Source: Agreia pratensis
Lineage (GTDB): Bacteria; Actinomycetota; Actinomycetes; Actinomycetales; Microbacteriaceae
Direction of reading: 5' to 3'
DNA: 64,000 nt
Assembly: GCF_900177685.1 (NCBI RefSeq)
Contig: NZ_FXAY01000001.1
Span: 558,001 to 622,000 of the forward strand
Both the position numbers and the translations under genes were made by a program. Shown here piece after piece: positions 17,202 through 28,397 of this stretch; positions within the stretch are counted from its first letter, which is position 1, and each line of letters opens with the position of its first letter. The notes below the pieces were generated by a model. The model did not search any database. It was not told where the DNA came from and saw nothing but the letters and a program-made list of their open reading frames with translations.

Positions 17202-18413
17202 TCAGCGGCCGCCCGCGCGCCGCTTGTTGAAGATATCGAATGCTACGGCCAACAGCAGAACGAAGCCCTTGATGGCCATCTGCCAGGCGGCATCGACCGA
17301 CAGGATAGACAGACCCATGTTGAGAACGCCCATGACGAGACCACCGATGACGGCTCCGACAACGGTTCCCACGCCACCCTGCACGGCCGCGCCTCCGATG
17401 AAGACGGCCGCGATCGCATCCAGTTCGTAGTTCTGACCGGCCGAGGCGACGGCGCCGCCGGCTCGAGCGGTCGAGACGACACCGGCGAGGCCGGCGAGAA
17501 TGCCCATGTTCACGAAGATGAGGAAGTTGACCCGCTTCGTCTTGACGCCGCTCATGACGGCGGCGAACAGGTTGCCACCCATGGCGTAGACGTGACGGCC
17601 GAACACCGAGCGGTTGAGCAGGAAGGTGTAGAGCAGGATCAGAACGGCGAGGATGATCAGGATGATCGGGGTTCCGCTGTAGTCGGAGAGCAGCCAGGTG
17701 AACGCGAGGATGGCGACCGCGGCGATGCCGTTCTTGATCCAGAACGACACCATCGGCTCGCGCGGCAGGTCGAGCTTGCGCAGGGTGGCCCGCGAGCGCA
17801 GGCCTTGAGCCAGCAGCACGACAACGGTAAGGATGCCGAGCACCAGTGTGAGCACATCGCGGCCGGCGACCTCGCCGAGCCAGGAGGGAAGCCATCCTGC
17901 ACCGATCGCGGTGAACTCGGCGGGGAGTCCCGAGATGGTTCCGCCGGTGAGCAGCACGAGCGTGAGTCCACGGAAGATGAGCATGCCCGCGAGCGTCACG
18001 ATGAAGGCGGGTATGCCGACATAGGCCACCCAGAAGCCCTGCCAGGCGCCGACCACTGCTCCCACGACCAGCGCGAGAATGACGGCGGCCCACCATGGGA
18101 AGCCCCATGAATTCATGCTGATCGCAGAGACGGCGCCGACCATGGCGACGACGGAGCCGACCGAGAGGTCGATGTGTCCCGCGATGATCACGATGACCAT
18201 GCCGATCGCGAGAATCAGAACATAGGCGTTCTGCTGGATCAGGTTGTTCACGTTGCCGGGCAGCAGGAGGCGGCCGTTCGTCATGATCTGGAACAGGATG
18301 ACGATGACCGCGAGAGCCGCGAGGATGCCGTACTGCCTGAAGTTGATCGAGAGCTTCGGAATGCGCCGTTTGCTCGGCACCGGGGGTGTGATGGTGGGGG
18401 TTGTCGTGCTCAT
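17202..18413 (-). CDS. mmsB: Multiple-monosaccharide ABC transporter permease
   Basis: A 403-residue CUT2-family permease. The helix-rich chain includes the family segment IIAGHIDLSVGSVVAMVGAV near residue 80 and a C-terminal RAGGAVASAGQNYELDAIAA segment. With the ATPase and ChvE-like binding protein it forms a complete importer of xylose, arabinose, galactose or glucose type sugars. It starts at ATG 18413, six bases after the ATPase stop. The sequence around its stop (TGGTCTCGATATGC) looks like a fragment of the dispersed palindromic repeat seen elsewhere in the window. Confidence 0.93.
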   Translation of the reverse strand: MSTTTPTITPPVPSKRRIPKLSINFRQYGILAALAVIVILFQIMTNGRLLLPGNVNNLIQQNAYVLILAIGMVIVIIAGHIDLSVGSVVAMVGAVSAISMNSWGFPWWAAVILALVVGAVVGAWQGFWVAYVGIPAFIVTLAGMLIFRGLTLVLLTGGTISGLPAEFTAIGAGWLPSWLGEVAGRDVLTLVLGILTVVVLLAQGLRSRATLRKLDLPREPMVSFWIKNGIAAVAILAFTWLLSDYSGTPIILIILAVLILLYTFLLNRSVFGRHVYAMGGNLFAAVMSGVKTKRVNFLIFVNMGILAGLAGVVSTARAGGAVASAGQNYELDAIAAVFIGGAAVQGGVGTVVGAVIGGLVMGVLNMGLSILSVDAAWQMAIKGFVLLLAVAFDIFNKRRAGGR

Positions 18414-18419
18414 CGGGGG

Positions 18420-19985
18420 TCAGTCCTTTCCCGCGGTCATGTAGTGCATAAGGGTTTCCTGGGATGCGTTCTCTCGGGAAACCTCACCGGTGAGTTTTCC
18501 CTCCGAGATCGCGTAGATTCGATCGGCGAGCCCGAGCAACTCGGGCAACTCGCTCGAGATGACGACCACGGCTTTGCCCTGGGCCGCGAGCTCGTTGATG
18601 ATGCCGTAGATCTCGTACTTCGCGCCCACGTCGATGCCGCGGGTGGGTTCGTCGAGGATCAGGACGTCGGGGCCGGCGAAGATCCACTTCGACAGCACGA
18701 CCTTCTGCTGATTGCCGCCGGAGAGCTTGCCCGTGATCGAGGCGACACTCGGCGCCTTGATGTTCATCTTCTCGCGATAGGAGTCGGCCACCTTGTACTC
18801 GCGGTGGGAGTCGACGACGCCGGCTTTGGCGAGCTTGCCGAGGGCCGCGGCCGACACATTCACCTGGATGTCGCCGATCAGGTTGAGCCCGTACTTCTTG
18901 CGGTCTTCCGTGGCGTAGGCGAAGCCGTTGTGGATCGCCTCGTCGACGGTGCGGTTCTGGATCTCGACGCCGTTCTTGTAGATGCGACCCGAGATGTTGG
19001 TTCCGTAGGAGCGGCCGAAGATGCTCATGGCCAGCTCGGTTCGACCAGCGCCCATGAGGCCAGCGAAGCCCACGATCTCGCCGGCGCGAACGGTGAACGA
19101 CGCGCCGTCGACCACGAGTCGCGACGTGTCGACCGGGTGGTAGACGGTCCAGTCCTCGACCCGCAGCACCTCTTCTCCGATGTTGGAATCGCGCGGCGGG
19201 AACAGGCTGTTGAGATCGCGGCCGACCATGGCCCTGATGATGCGCGCCTCTGTCGCGTCTGGCCCATCCATCGGAATGGTCTCGATCGTCTTGCCATCGC
19301 GGATCACCGTGACGGTGTCTGCAATCCTCTTGATCTCCTTCAGCTTGTGGCTGATGATGATGCAGGTGATGCCCTGCATGCGCAGGTGATCGATCAGGCT
19401 GAGCAGATGAGCCGAGTCCTCGTCGTTGAGGGCTGCGGTGGGCTCATCGAGAATGAGCAGCTTCACCCGCTTCGACAGCGCCTTGGCGATCTCGACGAGC
19501 TGCTGCTTGCCCACGCCGAGTTCGAGGATCTTGGTCGCGGGATTCTCGTCGAGGCCTACCCGGGCGAGCAGCAGTGCGGCCTCACGGTTGGTCTTGTTCC
19601 AGTCGATCACACCCCGGCTCGAGAGTTCGTTGCCGAGGAAGATGTTCTCGGCGATCGACAGGTAGGGGCTCAGCGCGAGCTCCTGGTGGATGATCACGAT
19701 GCCTTCGTGCTCGCTGTCGTTGATGGTTCTGAAGGCCACCTCGTGGCCCTCGAACTCGATCGAGCCGCCGAAGCTGCCCGCGGGATACACCCCGGAGAGC
19801 ACCTTCATCAGGGTCGACTTGCCCGCGCCGTTCTCGCCGCAGATCGCGTGGACCTCGCCTCGCCGAACGGTGATCGAGACACCATCGAGCGCCTTCACTC
19901 CACTGAAGTCCTTGACGATGTCGTTCATGCGCAGAATCACGTCGTGCTGCTCGACGTCGTCGATCACGCTGTCCTGGATGCTCAT
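18420..19985 (-). CDS. mmsA: Multiple-monosaccharide ABC transporter ATPase, two-domain
   Basis: A 521-residue fused ATPase of the MmsA/XylG type. The first domain has an intact Walker A ([16 protein letters not shown], about residue 45) and Walker B ([13 protein letters not shown]). The second has the degenerate P-loop usual in CUT2 ATPases ([13 protein letters not shown]) but a strong signature [14 protein letters not shown] and [12 protein letters not shown]. It starts at ATG 19985, between the hairpin that follows chvE and the permease gene. Confidence 0.95.
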   Translation of the reverse strand: MSIQDSVIDDVEQHDVILRMNDIVKDFSGVKALDGVSITVRRGEVHAICGENGAGKSTLMKVLSGVYPAGSFGGSIEFEGHEVAFRTINDSEHEGIVIIHQELALSPYLSIAENIFLGNELSSRGVIDWNKTNREAALLLARVGLDENPATKILELGVGKQQLVEIAKALSKRVKLLILDEPTAALNDEDSAHLLSLIDHLRMQGITCIIISHKLKEIKRIADTVTVIRDGKTIETIPMDGPDATEARIIRAMVGRDLNSLFPPRDSNIGEEVLRVEDWTVYHPVDTSRLVVDGASFTVRAGEIVGFAGLMGAGRTELAMSIFGRSYGTNISGRIYKNGVEIQNRTVDEAIHNGFAYATEDRKKYGLNLIGDIQVNVSAAALGKLAKAGVVDSHREYKVADSYREKMNIKAPSVASITGKLSGGNQQKVVLSKWIFAGPDVLILDEPTRGIDVGAKYEIYGIINELAAQGKAVVVISSELPELLGLADRIYAISEGKLTGEVSRENASQETLMHYMTAGKD

Positions 19986-20041
19986 CGGGCTCCCTCCATT
20001 TCACATCTGTATGAGATCGCCGGCCCCGGGCCGACGGAGAA

Positions 20042-20072
20042 GGTCGGCCCCGCCACTGTGGCGGGGCCGACC
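20042..20072. repeat. Intercistronic hairpin between chvE and mmsA
   Basis: A perfect 15-bp GC-rich inverted repeat (arms 20042-20056 and 20058-20072, beginning GGTCGGCCCC) lies ten bases beyond the chvE stop. No T-run follows. As with the hairpin at 8328-8365 it separates a binding-protein gene from the rest of its transporter operon and probably stabilises or partly terminates the message. Confidence 0.8.
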
Positions 20073-20082
20073 GGGTGGATCG

Positions 20083-21210
20083 TTAGAGACCGACGTCGGA
20101 CGCCTTGAGGAAGCCGGAGTCGATCAGCTTCGTCTGAACGTCGTCCTTGACGACGACCTCCGGGTCGAGCAGGTACGAGGGAACGACCTTGTTGCCGTTG
20201 TCGTACGTCTTGGTGTCGTTGACCTCGACCTCGTCGCCGGCTGCGATCGACTTGATCATCTGGAAGACGCGGTCGCCGAGGGCGCGCGTGTCCTTCCACA
20301 CGGTCATCGACTGCTCTCCGTCGAGGATCGCCTTGACGTTGGCCTTGTCGGCGTCCTGTCCGGTGATGATCGGGTAGGAGCTGCCCGGCGCGTAGCCGGC
20401 GGACTTCAGCGAAGCCTCGATACCGATCGCGAGGCTGTCGTTCGGCGAGAGAACGACGTTGACCTTCTGGTCACCGGTGTAGAACGAAGACAGGCGGTTG
20501 TCCATCTCGGCCTGCGCCTTGTCGCTCGCCCAGCCCTGGATGCCGATGGAGGCCCAGTCGTCGTCGCTCTTGGGAGCCTTGCCGCTCGGTACGACCAGCT
20601 GGCCCTTCTCCACGTACGGCTGCAGAACATCCCAGGCACCGGAGAAGAAGAACTTCGCGTTGTTATCGTCGGGGCTGCCGGCGAAGGGCTCGAGGTTGAA
20701 CGGGCCCTTGCCGTCCTTCAGTCCGAGCTGGGTTTCGATGTACTGGCCCTGCAGGGTGCCGACCTTGTAGTTGTCGAAGGTGGCGTAGTAGTCGACGTTG
20801 TCGGTGCCGTTGATGAGGCGGTCGTAGGCGATGACGGTGGCTTTCTGCTTCTTGGCCTCGTCGAGCACGGGGGCGAGGACCTTGCCGTCGATGGCCGCGA
20901 TCACGAGGATCTTCGAGCCGCCCGCGACCTGGTTCTGGATCTGGCTGATCTGCTGGTCGGTCTTGTTGTCTGCGTACTGCAGGTCGACGGTGCAGCCGGC
21001 GTCCTCGAGGGCCTTCTGCAGTTGTTCGCCGTCGTTGATCCAGCGCTCGAGCGAACGCGTGGGCATCGAGATGCCGACGTTGCAGTCCTTGATCGCATCG
21101 CCGGATGCGCCGTCGGTCGTCGCGGGGCTACTCGAACACGCGGCGAGTGACAGTGCCACCGCTGAAGTGGCGAGAACGGCCAGAAGCCGTTTCGTGGTTG
21201 TCGTGGTCAT
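20083..21210 (-). CDS. chvE: Multiple-monosaccharide ABC transporter binding lipoprotein
   Basis: A 375-residue sugar-binding lipoprotein of the ChvE/XylF group. The signal peptide ends in LSLAAC with lipid cysteine 25. The mature part begins with CNVGISMPTRSLERW, the ChvE-type sugar-site opening, and includes VVLSPNDSLAIG and ITGQDADKANVKAI. The ATG at 21210 has GAGAGGAAA six bases upstream; the longer frame is rejected. First gene of chvE-mmsA-mmsB, divergent from xylA across 398 bp, so uptake of xylose and arabinose is likely. Confidence 0.93.
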   Translation of the reverse strand: MTTTTTKRLLAVLATSAVALSLAACSSSPATTDGASGDAIKDCNVGISMPTRSLERWINDGEQLQKALEDAGCTVDLQYADNKTDQQISQIQNQVAGGSKILVIAAIDGKVLAPVLDEAKKQKATVIAYDRLINGTDNVDYYATFDNYKVGTLQGQYIETQLGLKDGKGPFNLEPFAGSPDDNNAKFFFSGAWDVLQPYVEKGQLVVPSGKAPKSDDDWASIGIQGWASDKAQAEMDNRLSSFYTGDQKVNVVLSPNDSLAIGIEASLKSAGYAPGSSYPIITGQDADKANVKAILDGEQSMTVWKDTRALGDRVFQMIKSIAAGDEVEVNDTKTYDNGNKVVPSYLLDPEVVVKDDVQTKLIDSGFLKASDVGL

Positions 21211-21608
21211 GGTGCTTTCCTCTCTGAATGCTGCCAGGGTCCGGCCCGATCGATGGGGGCCGACGTCACAAGCGGAGGAAGACTGCCTGTCGACAGTTAC
21301 TCCCTCGTAACGGGGCATCGCTGTGATAGCCCCGGTCGTTTTCACGACCTTTGTTGACGGAGCGAACATATCCCACGACATCGATGTGCGTCTACGCAAT
21401 TCCGCGATCTCGATATCGAGGCGGCGAGGTCACGGTGAGATGTGACCGTTCACACTGCGGAAAATCAGGGGCGGCGCGTATTAGTTTGCGGAGATAACAA
21501 TTCGATCTCGGAGAAAACGACCGGCTCAGATCTGGCCCGCGGGGGCCGAAACTGATATGTTTTCGACAGCAACAATTCACCAACGACGTTGAAAGACGGG
21601 TATCCACC
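21211..21608. promoter_or_regulatory. Divergent chvE / xylA control region
   Basis: A 398-bp gap with no gene. It must carry both the chvE promoter (minus) and the xylA promoter (plus). It is less GC-rich than its flanks. The clearest signal is the palindrome at 21441-21454 shared with the araB promoter. I could not settle -10/-35 pairs with confidence: TTGTTGACGG near 21350 and ATATGTTTTCGAC near 21557 are the best AT-rich candidates. xylA has only a weak ribosome site, GACGGG. Confidence 0.5.
21441..21454. promoter_or_regulatory. Pentose operator palindrome, xylA/chvE copy
   Basis: TGTGACCGTTCACA is a near-perfect LacI-type palindrome identical over 14 bp to the one at 28400-28413 in front of araB. 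Its place between divergent chvE and xylA, and the LacI gene beside araBDA, suggest that one regulator coordinates arabinose and xylose genes. Confidence 0.75.
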
Positions 21609-22802
21609 ATGGCTCTCGAGCCCACACGCGACGACAAATTCTCCTTCGGACTCTGGACCATCGGCTACAACGGAGCCGATCCCTTCGGCGGTCCCACACG
21701 CGCCCCCCTCGACGTGGTCGAGGCCGTTCACAAGCTCAACGAGCTCGGCGCCTACGGCCTCACATTCCACGACGACGACCTCTTCGCCTTCGGCTCCACC
21801 GACGCAGAGCGCCAGACGCAGATCGACCGCCTCAAGCAGGCGCTGGCCGACACCGGCGTGATCGTGCCGATGGTCACCACCAACCTGTTCTCCGCCCCGG
21901 TGTTCAAAGACGGCGGCTTCACCTCGAACGACCGCGGCGTTCGTCGCTTCGCGCTGCGCAAGGTTCTGCGCAACATCGACCTGGCCGCCGAATTGGGCGC
22001 CAAGACCTTCGTCATGTGGGGTGGCCGCGAGGGCGCCGAGTACGACTCCGCCAAGGACATCCGCCAGGCCCTCGAGCGCTACCGCGAGGCCGTCAACATG
22101 CTCGGCGACTACGTCACCGACAAGGGCTACGACATCCGTTTCGCCATCGAGCCCAAGCCCAACGAACCGCGCGGCGACATCCTCCTGCCGACCCTCGGCC
22201 ACGCACTGGCGTTCATCAACACGCTCGAGCGTCCCGAGCTCGTGGGCGTGAACCCCGAAGTCGGCCACGAGCAGATGGCCGGACTCAACTTCGCCGCCGG
22301 CATCGCCCAGGCGCTGTACCAGGGCAAGCTGTACCACATCGACCTCAACGGCCAGCGGGGCATCAAGTACGACCAGGACCTCGTGTTCGGTCACGGCGAT
22401 CTGCAGAACGCCTTCGCCCTCGTCGACCTGCTCGAGAACGGCGGCCCGAACGGCGGACCCGCGTATGACGGCCCCCGTCACTTCGATTACAAGCCCTCCC
22501 GCACCGAAGACATCACCGGGGTCTGGGACTCGGCAGCCGCGAACATGCGCACCTACCTGCTGCTCAAGGAGCGCGCGGCCGCGTTCCGCGCCGACCCCGA
22601 GGTGCAGGAGCAGCTCGCCGCGTCGCGCGTTCTCGAACTGTCGCAGAACACGCTGGGCGACGGCGAGAGCTACGACGATCTGCTGGCCGATCGCAGCGCC
22701 TACGAGGAGTTCGACACCGACGCGTACTTCAACGGCAAGGGCTTCGGCTTCGTGCGCCTGCAGCAGCTGGCGCTCGAGCACCTGCTTGGCGCGCGCGGCT
22801 AG
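21609..22802 (+). CDS. xylA: Xylose isomerase, short actinobacterial class
   Basis: A 397-residue class I xylose isomerase converting D-xylose to D-xylulose. The catalytic histidine is in GLTFHDDDL (about residue 54). The metal ligands lie in [27 protein letters not shown] and [28 protein letters not shown] is another class I hallmark. The length fits the roughly 390-residue Streptomyces/Arthrobacter type rather than the 440-residue type. xylB follows 148 bp downstream, beyond a long palindromic repeat. Confidence 0.97.
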   Translation: MALEPTRDDKFSFGLWTIGYNGADPFGGPTRAPLDVVEAVHKLNELGAYGLTFHDDDLFAFGSTDAERQTQIDRLKQALADTGVIVPMVTTNLFSAPVFKDGGFTSNDRGVRRFALRKVLRNIDLAAELGAKTFVMWGGREGAEYDSAKDIRQALERYREAVNMLGDYVTDKGYDIRFAIEPKPNEPRGDILLPTLGHALAFINTLERPELVGVNPEVGHEQMAGLNFAAGIAQALYQGKLYHIDLNGQRGIKYDQDLVFGHGDLQNAFALVDLLENGGPNGGPAYDGPRHFDYKPSRTEDITGVWDSAAANMRTYLLLKERAAAFRADPEVQEQLAASRVLELSQNTLGDGESYDDLLADRSAYEEFDTDAYFNGKGFGFVRLQQLALEHLLGARG

Positions 22803-22824
22803 TTCTTCAGCTCCACCCCCTCCT

Positions 22825-22928
22825 CGCTGATCGAGTAGCTGCGCGAGGAACGAGCCAGCGTATCGAGATCACCCCACCGGTGGTCTCGATACGTGCCGCT
22901 CGTTCCTCACGGCACTACTCGACCGGCG
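22825..22928. repeat. Dispersed palindromic repeat between xylA and xylB
   Basis: Two inverted arms of about 43 bases contain CTGATCGAGTAG, GAGGAACGAGC and CGTATCGAGA on the left and the complements on the right, around a short CACCCCACCGGTGG centre. It would fold into a long, slightly imperfect hairpin. The same arms recur at 34462, 50621, 58871 and 61241. There is no T-run, so its effect on xylB expression is uncertain. Confidence 0.85.
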
Positions 22929-22950
22929 CTGACTTCTAAGGAAACACATC

Positions 22951-24354
22951 ATGCCCCTCGTCGCCGGCGTCGACTCGTCCACCCAGAGCTGCAAGGTCGT
23001 CATCCGCGACGCCGAGACCGGCGCGCTGGCGCGCATGGGCCGCGCGCCGCATCCGGACGGCACCGAAGTCGACCCGGCCGCGTGGTGGCAGGCCCTGCGG
23101 CAGGCGCTCACCGCGGCGGGCGGGCTCGACGACGTGGCCGCTCTGGCCGTGGCCGGCCAGCAGCACGGCATGGTCGCTCTGGATGCCGAGGGCCGGGTCA
23201 TCCGCGACGCCCTGCTCTGGAACGACACACGTTCCGCGCCCGCCGCCACCGCGCTGATCGCGGAGTTCGGCGCCGACGAGCTGGCGCGACGCACCGGAAG
23301 CGTGCCGGTGGCATCGTTCACCATCACCAAACTCCGCTGGCTGCGCGACGCCGAGCCGGCCAACGCCGAGCGCGTCGCCGCGGTGGCCCTCCCCCACGAC
23401 TGGCTGACATGGCGGCTTCGCGGCTTCGGCCCCGCCGACGACGAGACCAGCCCGCTCGGACCGGTGCTCTCCGAGCTCACCACCGACCGCTCCGACGCCA
23501 GCGGAACCGGCTACTTCGACTCCGTCACGGGCGATTACGACCGTGAACTCCTCGTCGCCGCCCTCGGCCACGACTGCATCCTGCCCCGCGTTCTCGGCCC
23601 CGCCGAGTCGCCCGGAAAAACCCCGTCGGGCGTGCTTCTGGGCGCGGGTGCCGGCGACAACGCGGGCGCCGCTCTCGGCCTGGGCGCACGGGCAGGCGAC
23701 GTCGTCGTGTCGATCGGCACGAGTGGCACCGCCTTCGCCGTGACCGAGACTCCCGTCAACGACACCACGGGTACCGTTGCCGGCTTCGCCGACGCGAGCG
23801 GCTTGTCGCTGCCGCTCGTCGCCACCCTCAACGCTGCGCGCATCCTGGATGCGACGGCTCGGCTTCTCGGCGTCACCCACGACGAGCTCGGCACGCTCGC
23901 CCTCGAGGCGGAGCCCGGCTCGAAGGGCCTCGTTCTGCAGCCGTACTTCGAGGGCGAACGAACTCCCAATCTTCCCGATGCCACTGCCACGCTCTTCGGC
24001 ATGACGCTCGCGTCGACCACCCGGGAGGGCCTGGCGCGTGCCGCGATCGAGGGACTCCTGTGCGGCTTGGCCGACGGGGTCGCAGCCGTGACGGCGCTCG
24101 GCGTGCAGGCGGAGCGGCTGCTGATCATCGGAGGAGCCGCCCTGAACCCGGCCGTGCAGGCGATCGCAGCCCAGGTCTTCGAGCTGCCCGTGAGCATCCC
24201 GACCCCTGGCGAATACGTGGCCGACGGCGCCGCGACCCAGGCCGCCTGGGTTCTGACGGGTACGCGCCCGTCGTGGAAGGTGGCCACGGTGGCGACGCCC
24301 ACTCCCGACTACCGCCCGATCATCCGGCAGCAGTACGCCGCCCACGCGGTCTGA
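22951..24354 (+). CDS. xylB: Xylulokinase
   Basis: A 467-residue FGGY-family kinase that phosphorylates D-xylulose to D-xylulose 5-phosphate. The N-terminal phosphate site reads [16 protein letters not shown] and the substrate segment [12 protein letters not shown] with LLWNDTRS is typical of XylB. The C-terminal ATP site includes [10 protein letters not shown] and [12 protein letters not shown]. The ATG at 22951 has AAGGAAA eight bases upstream. It follows xylA in the same direction and converges on araA; a bidirectional hairpin lies between them. Confidence 0.95.
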   Translation: MPLVAGVDSSTQSCKVVIRDAETGALARMGRAPHPDGTEVDPAAWWQALRQALTAAGGLDDVAALAVAGQQHGMVALDAEGRVIRDALLWNDTRSAPAATALIAEFGADELARRTGSVPVASFTITKLRWLRDAEPANAERVAAVALPHDWLTWRLRGFGPADDETSPLGPVLSELTTDRSDASGTGYFDSVTGDYDRELLVAALGHDCILPRVLGPAESPGKTPSGVLLGAGAGDNAGAALGLGARAGDVVVSIGTSGTAFAVTETPVNDTTGTVAGFADASGLSLPLVATLNAARILDATARLLGVTHDELGTLALEAEPGSKGLVLQPYFEGERTPNLPDATATLFGMTLASTTREGLARAAIEGLLCGLADGVAAVTALGVQAERLLIIGGAALNPAVQAIAAQVFELPVSIPTPGEYVADGAATQAAWVLTGTRPSWKVATVATPTPDYRPIIRQQYAAHAV

Positions 24355-24361
24355 GTCGCGC

Positions 24362-24441
24362 GACGTCGTCGTAGCGGGTACCGCTGCGGACAAGAGGTAC
24401 CGGCGCACCGGGTCATACTGACCGCGCCGGTACCTGCTGTC
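24362..24441. terminator. Imperfect hairpin between convergent xylB and araA
   Basis: GCGGACAAGAGGTACCGGCG on the left is complemented, with a few mismatches, by GCGCCGGTACC and TGTCTGCGC on the right. It lies between the xylB stop and the araA stop, so it can serve both strands. The left arm is nearly identical to part of the hairpin at 38634-38701, which marks them as one repeat family rather than two unrelated terminators. Confidence 0.65.
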
Positions 24442-24445
24442 TGCG

Positions 24446-25963
24446 CTAGATCGCCTGGGCCAGGCGGTAGTAGGCCGCGTTCCAGCGCACCTCTTTGGCG
24501 AACTCGCGCAGCTCGGTGTTCTCGTCGATGACGAGCAGCTCGGTCTTCGCGATCTCGGCGAAGTCCTGGAACACCTCGAGTCCGAGAGCCGTCGACATCA
24601 CCGTGTGGTGAGCGGCACCGGCCGTGAGCCAGGCAGCGGCCGAGGTCTGGAAGTTGGGCTCGGGCTTCCATACGGCGCGGCCGACGGGCAGCTTCGGCAG
24701 CGGAGCCGTGGGCTGCACGACCTCGACAACGTTGGCGACGAGGCGGAAGCGGTCGCGCATGTCGGAGAGCGCGACGACGACGGCGGGGCCGGAGTCGGCC
24801 GTGAAGACCAGGCGAACCGGGTCGTCTTTTCCGCCGATGCCGAGCGCGTGGATCTCGAGCGTGGGCTTCGTGGTCGTGAGCGACGGGCTGACCTCGAGCA
24901 TGTGGGCACCCAGGATGAGCTCCGCCCCGGGGGTCATGTCGTAGGTGTAGTCCTCCATGAGGCTGGCGCCACCCGGAAGGCCCGCGCCCATCACGTTGGC
25001 GGCGCGCACCAGAACGGCCGTCTTCCAGTCGCCCTCGGCGCCGAAGCCGTAGCCCTCGGCCATGAGGCGCTGAACGGCGAGACCCGGAAGCTGCTTGAGG
25101 CCGCCCAGGTCTTCGAAGCTCGTCGTGAAGGCAGAGAAGCCGCCGGCCTCGAGGAAGGAGCGCAGCCCCAGCTCGATGCGGGCGCCGTCGCGCAGCGACT
25201 CGTGGCGCTCGCCATCCTTGCGGAGTTCGGGCACGACGTCGTAGAGCTCTTCGTATTCCGCCACGAGAGCGTCGACAGCGGCATCGCTCTGCGCATCCAC
25301 GGCCTCGACCAGCTCGTTGACGCCCCAGGTGTTGACCTGCACGCCGAACCGCAGCTCGGCCTCGGTCTTGTCACCCTCGGTGACTGCGACGTAGCGCATG
25401 TTGTCGCCGAAGCGGGCGAGCTTCATCTCGTGCGTGGCCGCCCAGCCTGCAGCCGCACGGCTCCAGTCGGAGATCTGCTTCTGCACGCTCGGGTCGGTGA
25501 CGTGGCCGACGACGGTCTTGCGGGCGACGCCGAGGCGGGCCTGGATGTAGCCGAACTCCCGGTCGCCGTGCGCGGCCTGGTTGAGGTTCATGAAGTCGAA
25601 GTCGATCTCACCCCAGGGCAGCTCGACGTTGGCCTGCGTGTGCAGGTGCAGTAGAGGCTTGCGCAGCAGGTCGAGACCCGTGATCCACATCTTGGCGGGC
25701 GAGAAGGTGTGCATCCAGGCGGTGACGCCGATGACCTTGTCGTTCGCGTTGACCTCGAGCGCCATGCGGCGGATCGCGTCGGAGTCGGTCAGCACCGGCT
25801 TCCACACAATGCGCACCGGGATGCCGGTGGACGCCTCGAGAGTGTCGGCGATCGTCTTCGACTGCTCGGCTACCTGGCGGAGAGTCTCTTCTCCGTAGAG
25901 TCCCTGGCTTCCGGTGAGGAACCAGATCTCGTAATCGTCGAGAGAGGTGCGGAGTGTGCTCAT
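24446..25963 (-). CDS. araA: L-arabinose isomerase
   Basis: A 505-residue enzyme converting L-arabinose to L-ribulose. Recognisable segments are [18 protein letters not shown] near the N-terminus, [15 protein letters not shown] in the middle and [11 protein letters not shown] with a metal-binding histidine toward the end. The length matches the family (about 500). Its ATG overlaps the araD stop by 4 bp, making it the last gene of araB-araD-araA. The longer frame upstream is only araD read in another frame. Confidence 0.97.
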   Translation of the reverse strand: MSTLRTSLDDYEIWFLTGSQGLYGEETLRQVAEQSKTIADTLEASTGIPVRIVWKPVLTDSDAIRRMALEVNANDKVIGVTAWMHTFSPAKMWITGLDLLRKPLLHLHTQANVELPWGEIDFDFMNLNQAAHGDREFGYIQARLGVARKTVVGHVTDPSVQKQISDWSRAAAGWAATHEMKLARFGDNMRYVAVTEGDKTEAELRFGVQVNTWGVNELVEAVDAQSDAAVDALVAEYEELYDVVPELRKDGERHESLRDGARIELGLRSFLEAGGFSAFTTSFEDLGGLKQLPGLAVQRLMAEGYGFGAEGDWKTAVLVRAANVMGAGLPGGASLMEDYTYDMTPGAELILGAHMLEVSPSLTTTKPTLEIHALGIGGKDDPVRLVFTADSGPAVVVALSDMRDRFRLVANVVEVVQPTAPLPKLPVGRAVWKPEPNFQTSAAAWLTAGAAHHTVMSTALGLEVFQDFAEIAKTELLVIDENTELREFAKEVRWNAAYYRLAQAI

Positions 25964-26682
25964 GCGAGGGATCCTTCGGGGTTCTGTCCGTAGACGTTCT
26001 GGTAGCGATCGAAGAGGGAGTCGATCGCGGGCTCGGGAATCTCGACCGGGGCGCCGAGCTGACGGGAGATGTGCACGGTGCGGGCGACGTCTTCGACCAT
26101 GACGGCGGCCTTCACCGCGTCGCGAGCGTCTTTGCCGATCGTGAAGGGTCCGTGGCTCTTCATGAGCACGGCGCGCGAGCGGTGGCCCTTGAGCGTCTCG
26201 ACGATGCCGCGGCCGATCGAGTCGTCGCCGATGATCGCGAACGGACCGACCGGAATCTCTCCACCGAACTCGTCGGCCATGGCCGTGATGACGCACGGGA
26301 TGGGCTCGGCCCGGGCGGCCCAGGCGACCGCGTAGGTGGAGTGCGTATGCACCACTCCCCCGACCTCGGGCATGTGCCGGTAGACATAGGCGTGGGCAGC
26401 GGTGTCGCTCGAGGGAGAGCGGTCGGAGCCGGGCGTGCCGGGGATGACGTTGCCGTCGAGGTCGCAGAGAATCATGTTCTCTGGCGTCAGCGCGTCGTAG
26501 TCGACGCCCGACGGCTTGATCACGAACAGCTCGGCACCCGGAACACGTCCCGAGATGTTGCCGCCGGTCCAGATGACGAGGCCGTAGCGCACCAGCTCGC
26601 CGTGGAGTCGGGCGACGTCGTCGCGGACGCGCGCGATCGCATCCTGGATCTCGGGCGAGAAATCGATAGCTGAGTCGCTCAC
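25960..26682 (-). CDS. araD: L-ribulose-5-phosphate 4-epimerase
   Basis: A 240-residue class II aldolase/epimerase that turns L-ribulose 5-phosphate into D-xylulose 5-phosphate, joining the xylose path. The zinc-binding histidines are in [16 protein letters not shown] (about residues 95-110), with a third in the C-terminal part; [12 protein letters not shown] is the family phosphate loop. The start is GTG 26682, which overlaps the araB stop by 4 bp (GTGA), and its own stop overlaps the araA start. Confidence 0.96.
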   Translation of the reverse strand: MSDSAIDFSPEIQDAIARVRDDVARLHGELVRYGLVIWTGGNISGRVPGAELFVIKPSGVDYDALTPENMILCDLDGNVIPGTPGSDRSPSSDTAAHAYVYRHMPEVGGVVHTHSTYAVAWAARAEPIPCVITAMADEFGGEIPVGPFAIIGDDSIGRGIVETLKGHRSRAVLMKSHGPFTIGKDARDAVKAAVMVEDVARTVHISRQLGAPVEIPEPAIDSLFDRYQNVYGQNPEGSLA

Positions 26683-28355
26683 GCGAGGGCCTTCTTTCTG
26701 GCGGTCTTCAGCCGCTTCATCACGTCATTGGCTCCACGACCGAAGTAGTCGTGCAGCTCGGAGTAGTCGGCGTAGAGCGCGTCGTAGGCATCGGCGTTCG
26801 CCTCGTTGGGCACGTAGACCGCCTCGTCGAGGCGGCCCATCGCGTCGCTTGCGGCGAGCACATCGGGGTAGGCGCCCGCTGCGACGGCGGCGTGGATGGC
26901 GGAGCCGAGCGCGGGGCCCTGGGTGCTGGCGAGAATCGAGATCGGCAGGCGCAGGATGTCGCTGTAGGTCTGCATGAGGAACGCGTTCTTGATGAGGCCG
27001 CCGGCCACGATGAACTCGGTCACCTCGACACCGGAGGCGTTGAACGTCTCGATGATCTTGCGCGTGCCGAACGCGGTCGACTCGAGCAGCGCGCGGTAGA
27101 TCTCCTCGGCGCGGGTCGCGAGCGTCTGGCCGACGAGCAGGCCCGAGAGCTCGGTGTCGACAAGAACGGAACGGTTGCCGTTGTTCCAATCGAGGGCCAG
27201 CAGTCCGTGGCCGCCGACCGGCTGGTGTTCGCTGAGCTCGGTCAGATACTGGTGGATGCTGATGCCGCGCGCGTCTGCCGCCTCGCGATAGTGGGCGGGC
27301 ACCTGGTTCTCGACGTACCAGGCGAAGATATCTCCCACGCCCGACTGGCCAGCCTCGTAGCCGTAGAGGCCCGAGACGATGCCGCCGTCGACGACGCCGC
27401 ACATTCCCGGAACCTCTTTGAGGATGTCGGAATTCATCACGTGACAGGTGGACGTGCCCATGATGGCGACCATCTGTCCCGGCTTCACGGCGCGAGCGGC
27501 GGGGGCCGTCACGTGGGCGTCGACGTTTCCTACGGCCACCGCGATGCCCTCGGGCAGACCGGTCCACGCCGCGGCCTCGGCGGAGAGCCGGCCCGCGGCA
27601 TCCCCCAGCTGGCCGATGCGGTGCTCGACCTTGCTGCTGGCGAAGTCTGCGAAGTCGGGGTTGAGCGCTGCGAGGAAGTCGGACGACGGGTACTCGCCGT
27701 CCTGCCAGATTCCCTTGTAGCCGGCGGTGCAGGCGTTGCGCACGTACTCGCCGGTGAGCTGCCAGACGATCCAGTCGGCGGCCTCGACCCAGTGGTCCAT
27801 GCGGTTGTAGAGCTCGGGGTCTTCTTCGAGCAGCTGGAGGCCCTTGGCGAATTCCCACTCGCTCGAGATGAGTCCGCCGTAGCGCGGAAGCCAGGCCTCG
27901 CCGCGCTCTTCTGCGACCCGGTTGATGCGGTCTGCCTGGGGCTGGGCCGCGTGGTGCTTCCAGAGCTTCACGTAGGCGTGGGGGCGGTCGGCGTATTCGG
28001 GCAGCTCATTGAGCGGCGTGCCGTCTGCCAGGGTCGGAACCATCGTGCAGGCGGTGAAGTCGGTGCCCACGCCGATCACCTTCGACGGGTCGATGCCCGC
28101 CTCGGCGAGTGCGGCGGGCACGGTGTGCTTCAGCACGTCGACGTAGTCGCTCGGCACCTGCAGGGCCCACTCGGGCGGCAGGGCGGCACCGGATGCGACG
28201 AGCGTGCGATCCATGACAGCGTGCGGGTATTCGAGAACACCGCTGCCCAGTTCGGCGCCATCGCTGACGCGCACCACGACGGCACGACCGGAGAGGGTTC
28301 CGTAGTCGATGCCGACGACGTAGCGTTCGTCGTCGTTCGTGTCGGCAGTACTCAT
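26679..28355 (-). CDS. araB: Ribulokinase
   Basis: A 558-residue FGGY kinase phosphorylating L-ribulose. The N-terminal segment [18 protein letters not shown] is the AraB signature. Further marks are [11 protein letters not shown] and the substrate/ATP segments [19 protein letters not shown] and [19 protein letters not shown]. The ATG at 28355 has GGAG eight bases upstream and is preferred to the longer frame. It is the first gene of the araB-araD-araA operon, each junction a 4-bp overlap, with an operator and promoter upstream. Confidence 0.97.
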   Translation of the reverse strand: MSTADTNDDERYVVGIDYGTLSGRAVVVRVSDGAELGSGVLEYPHAVMDRTLVASGAALPPEWALQVPSDYVDVLKHTVPAALAEAGIDPSKVIGVGTDFTACTMVPTLADGTPLNELPEYADRPHAYVKLWKHHAAQPQADRINRVAEERGEAWLPRYGGLISSEWEFAKGLQLLEEDPELYNRMDHWVEAADWIVWQLTGEYVRNACTAGYKGIWQDGEYPSSDFLAALNPDFADFASSKVEHRIGQLGDAAGRLSAEAAAWTGLPEGIAVAVGNVDAHVTAPAARAVKPGQMVAIMGTSTCHVMNSDILKEVPGMCGVVDGGIVSGLYGYEAGQSGVGDIFAWYVENQVPAHYREAADARGISIHQYLTELSEHQPVGGHGLLALDWNNGNRSVLVDTELSGLLVGQTLATRAEEIYRALLESTAFGTRKIIETFNASGVEVTEFIVAGGLIKNAFLMQTYSDILRLPISILASTQGPALGSAIHAAVAAGAYPDVLAASDAMGRLDEAVYVPNEANADAYDALYADYSELHDYFGRGANDVMKRLKTARKKALA

Positions 28356-28397
28356 CGGGGGAACTCCTTCGTTCGTTCTCACGCGGTGGATCCGGCG

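Noticed and set aside
22825-22928. Classical intrinsic terminator between xylA and xylB
   Set aside because: The hairpin is long but lacks a T-run and recurs elsewhere as a dispersed repeat, one copy inside a coding region, so it is called a repeat instead.
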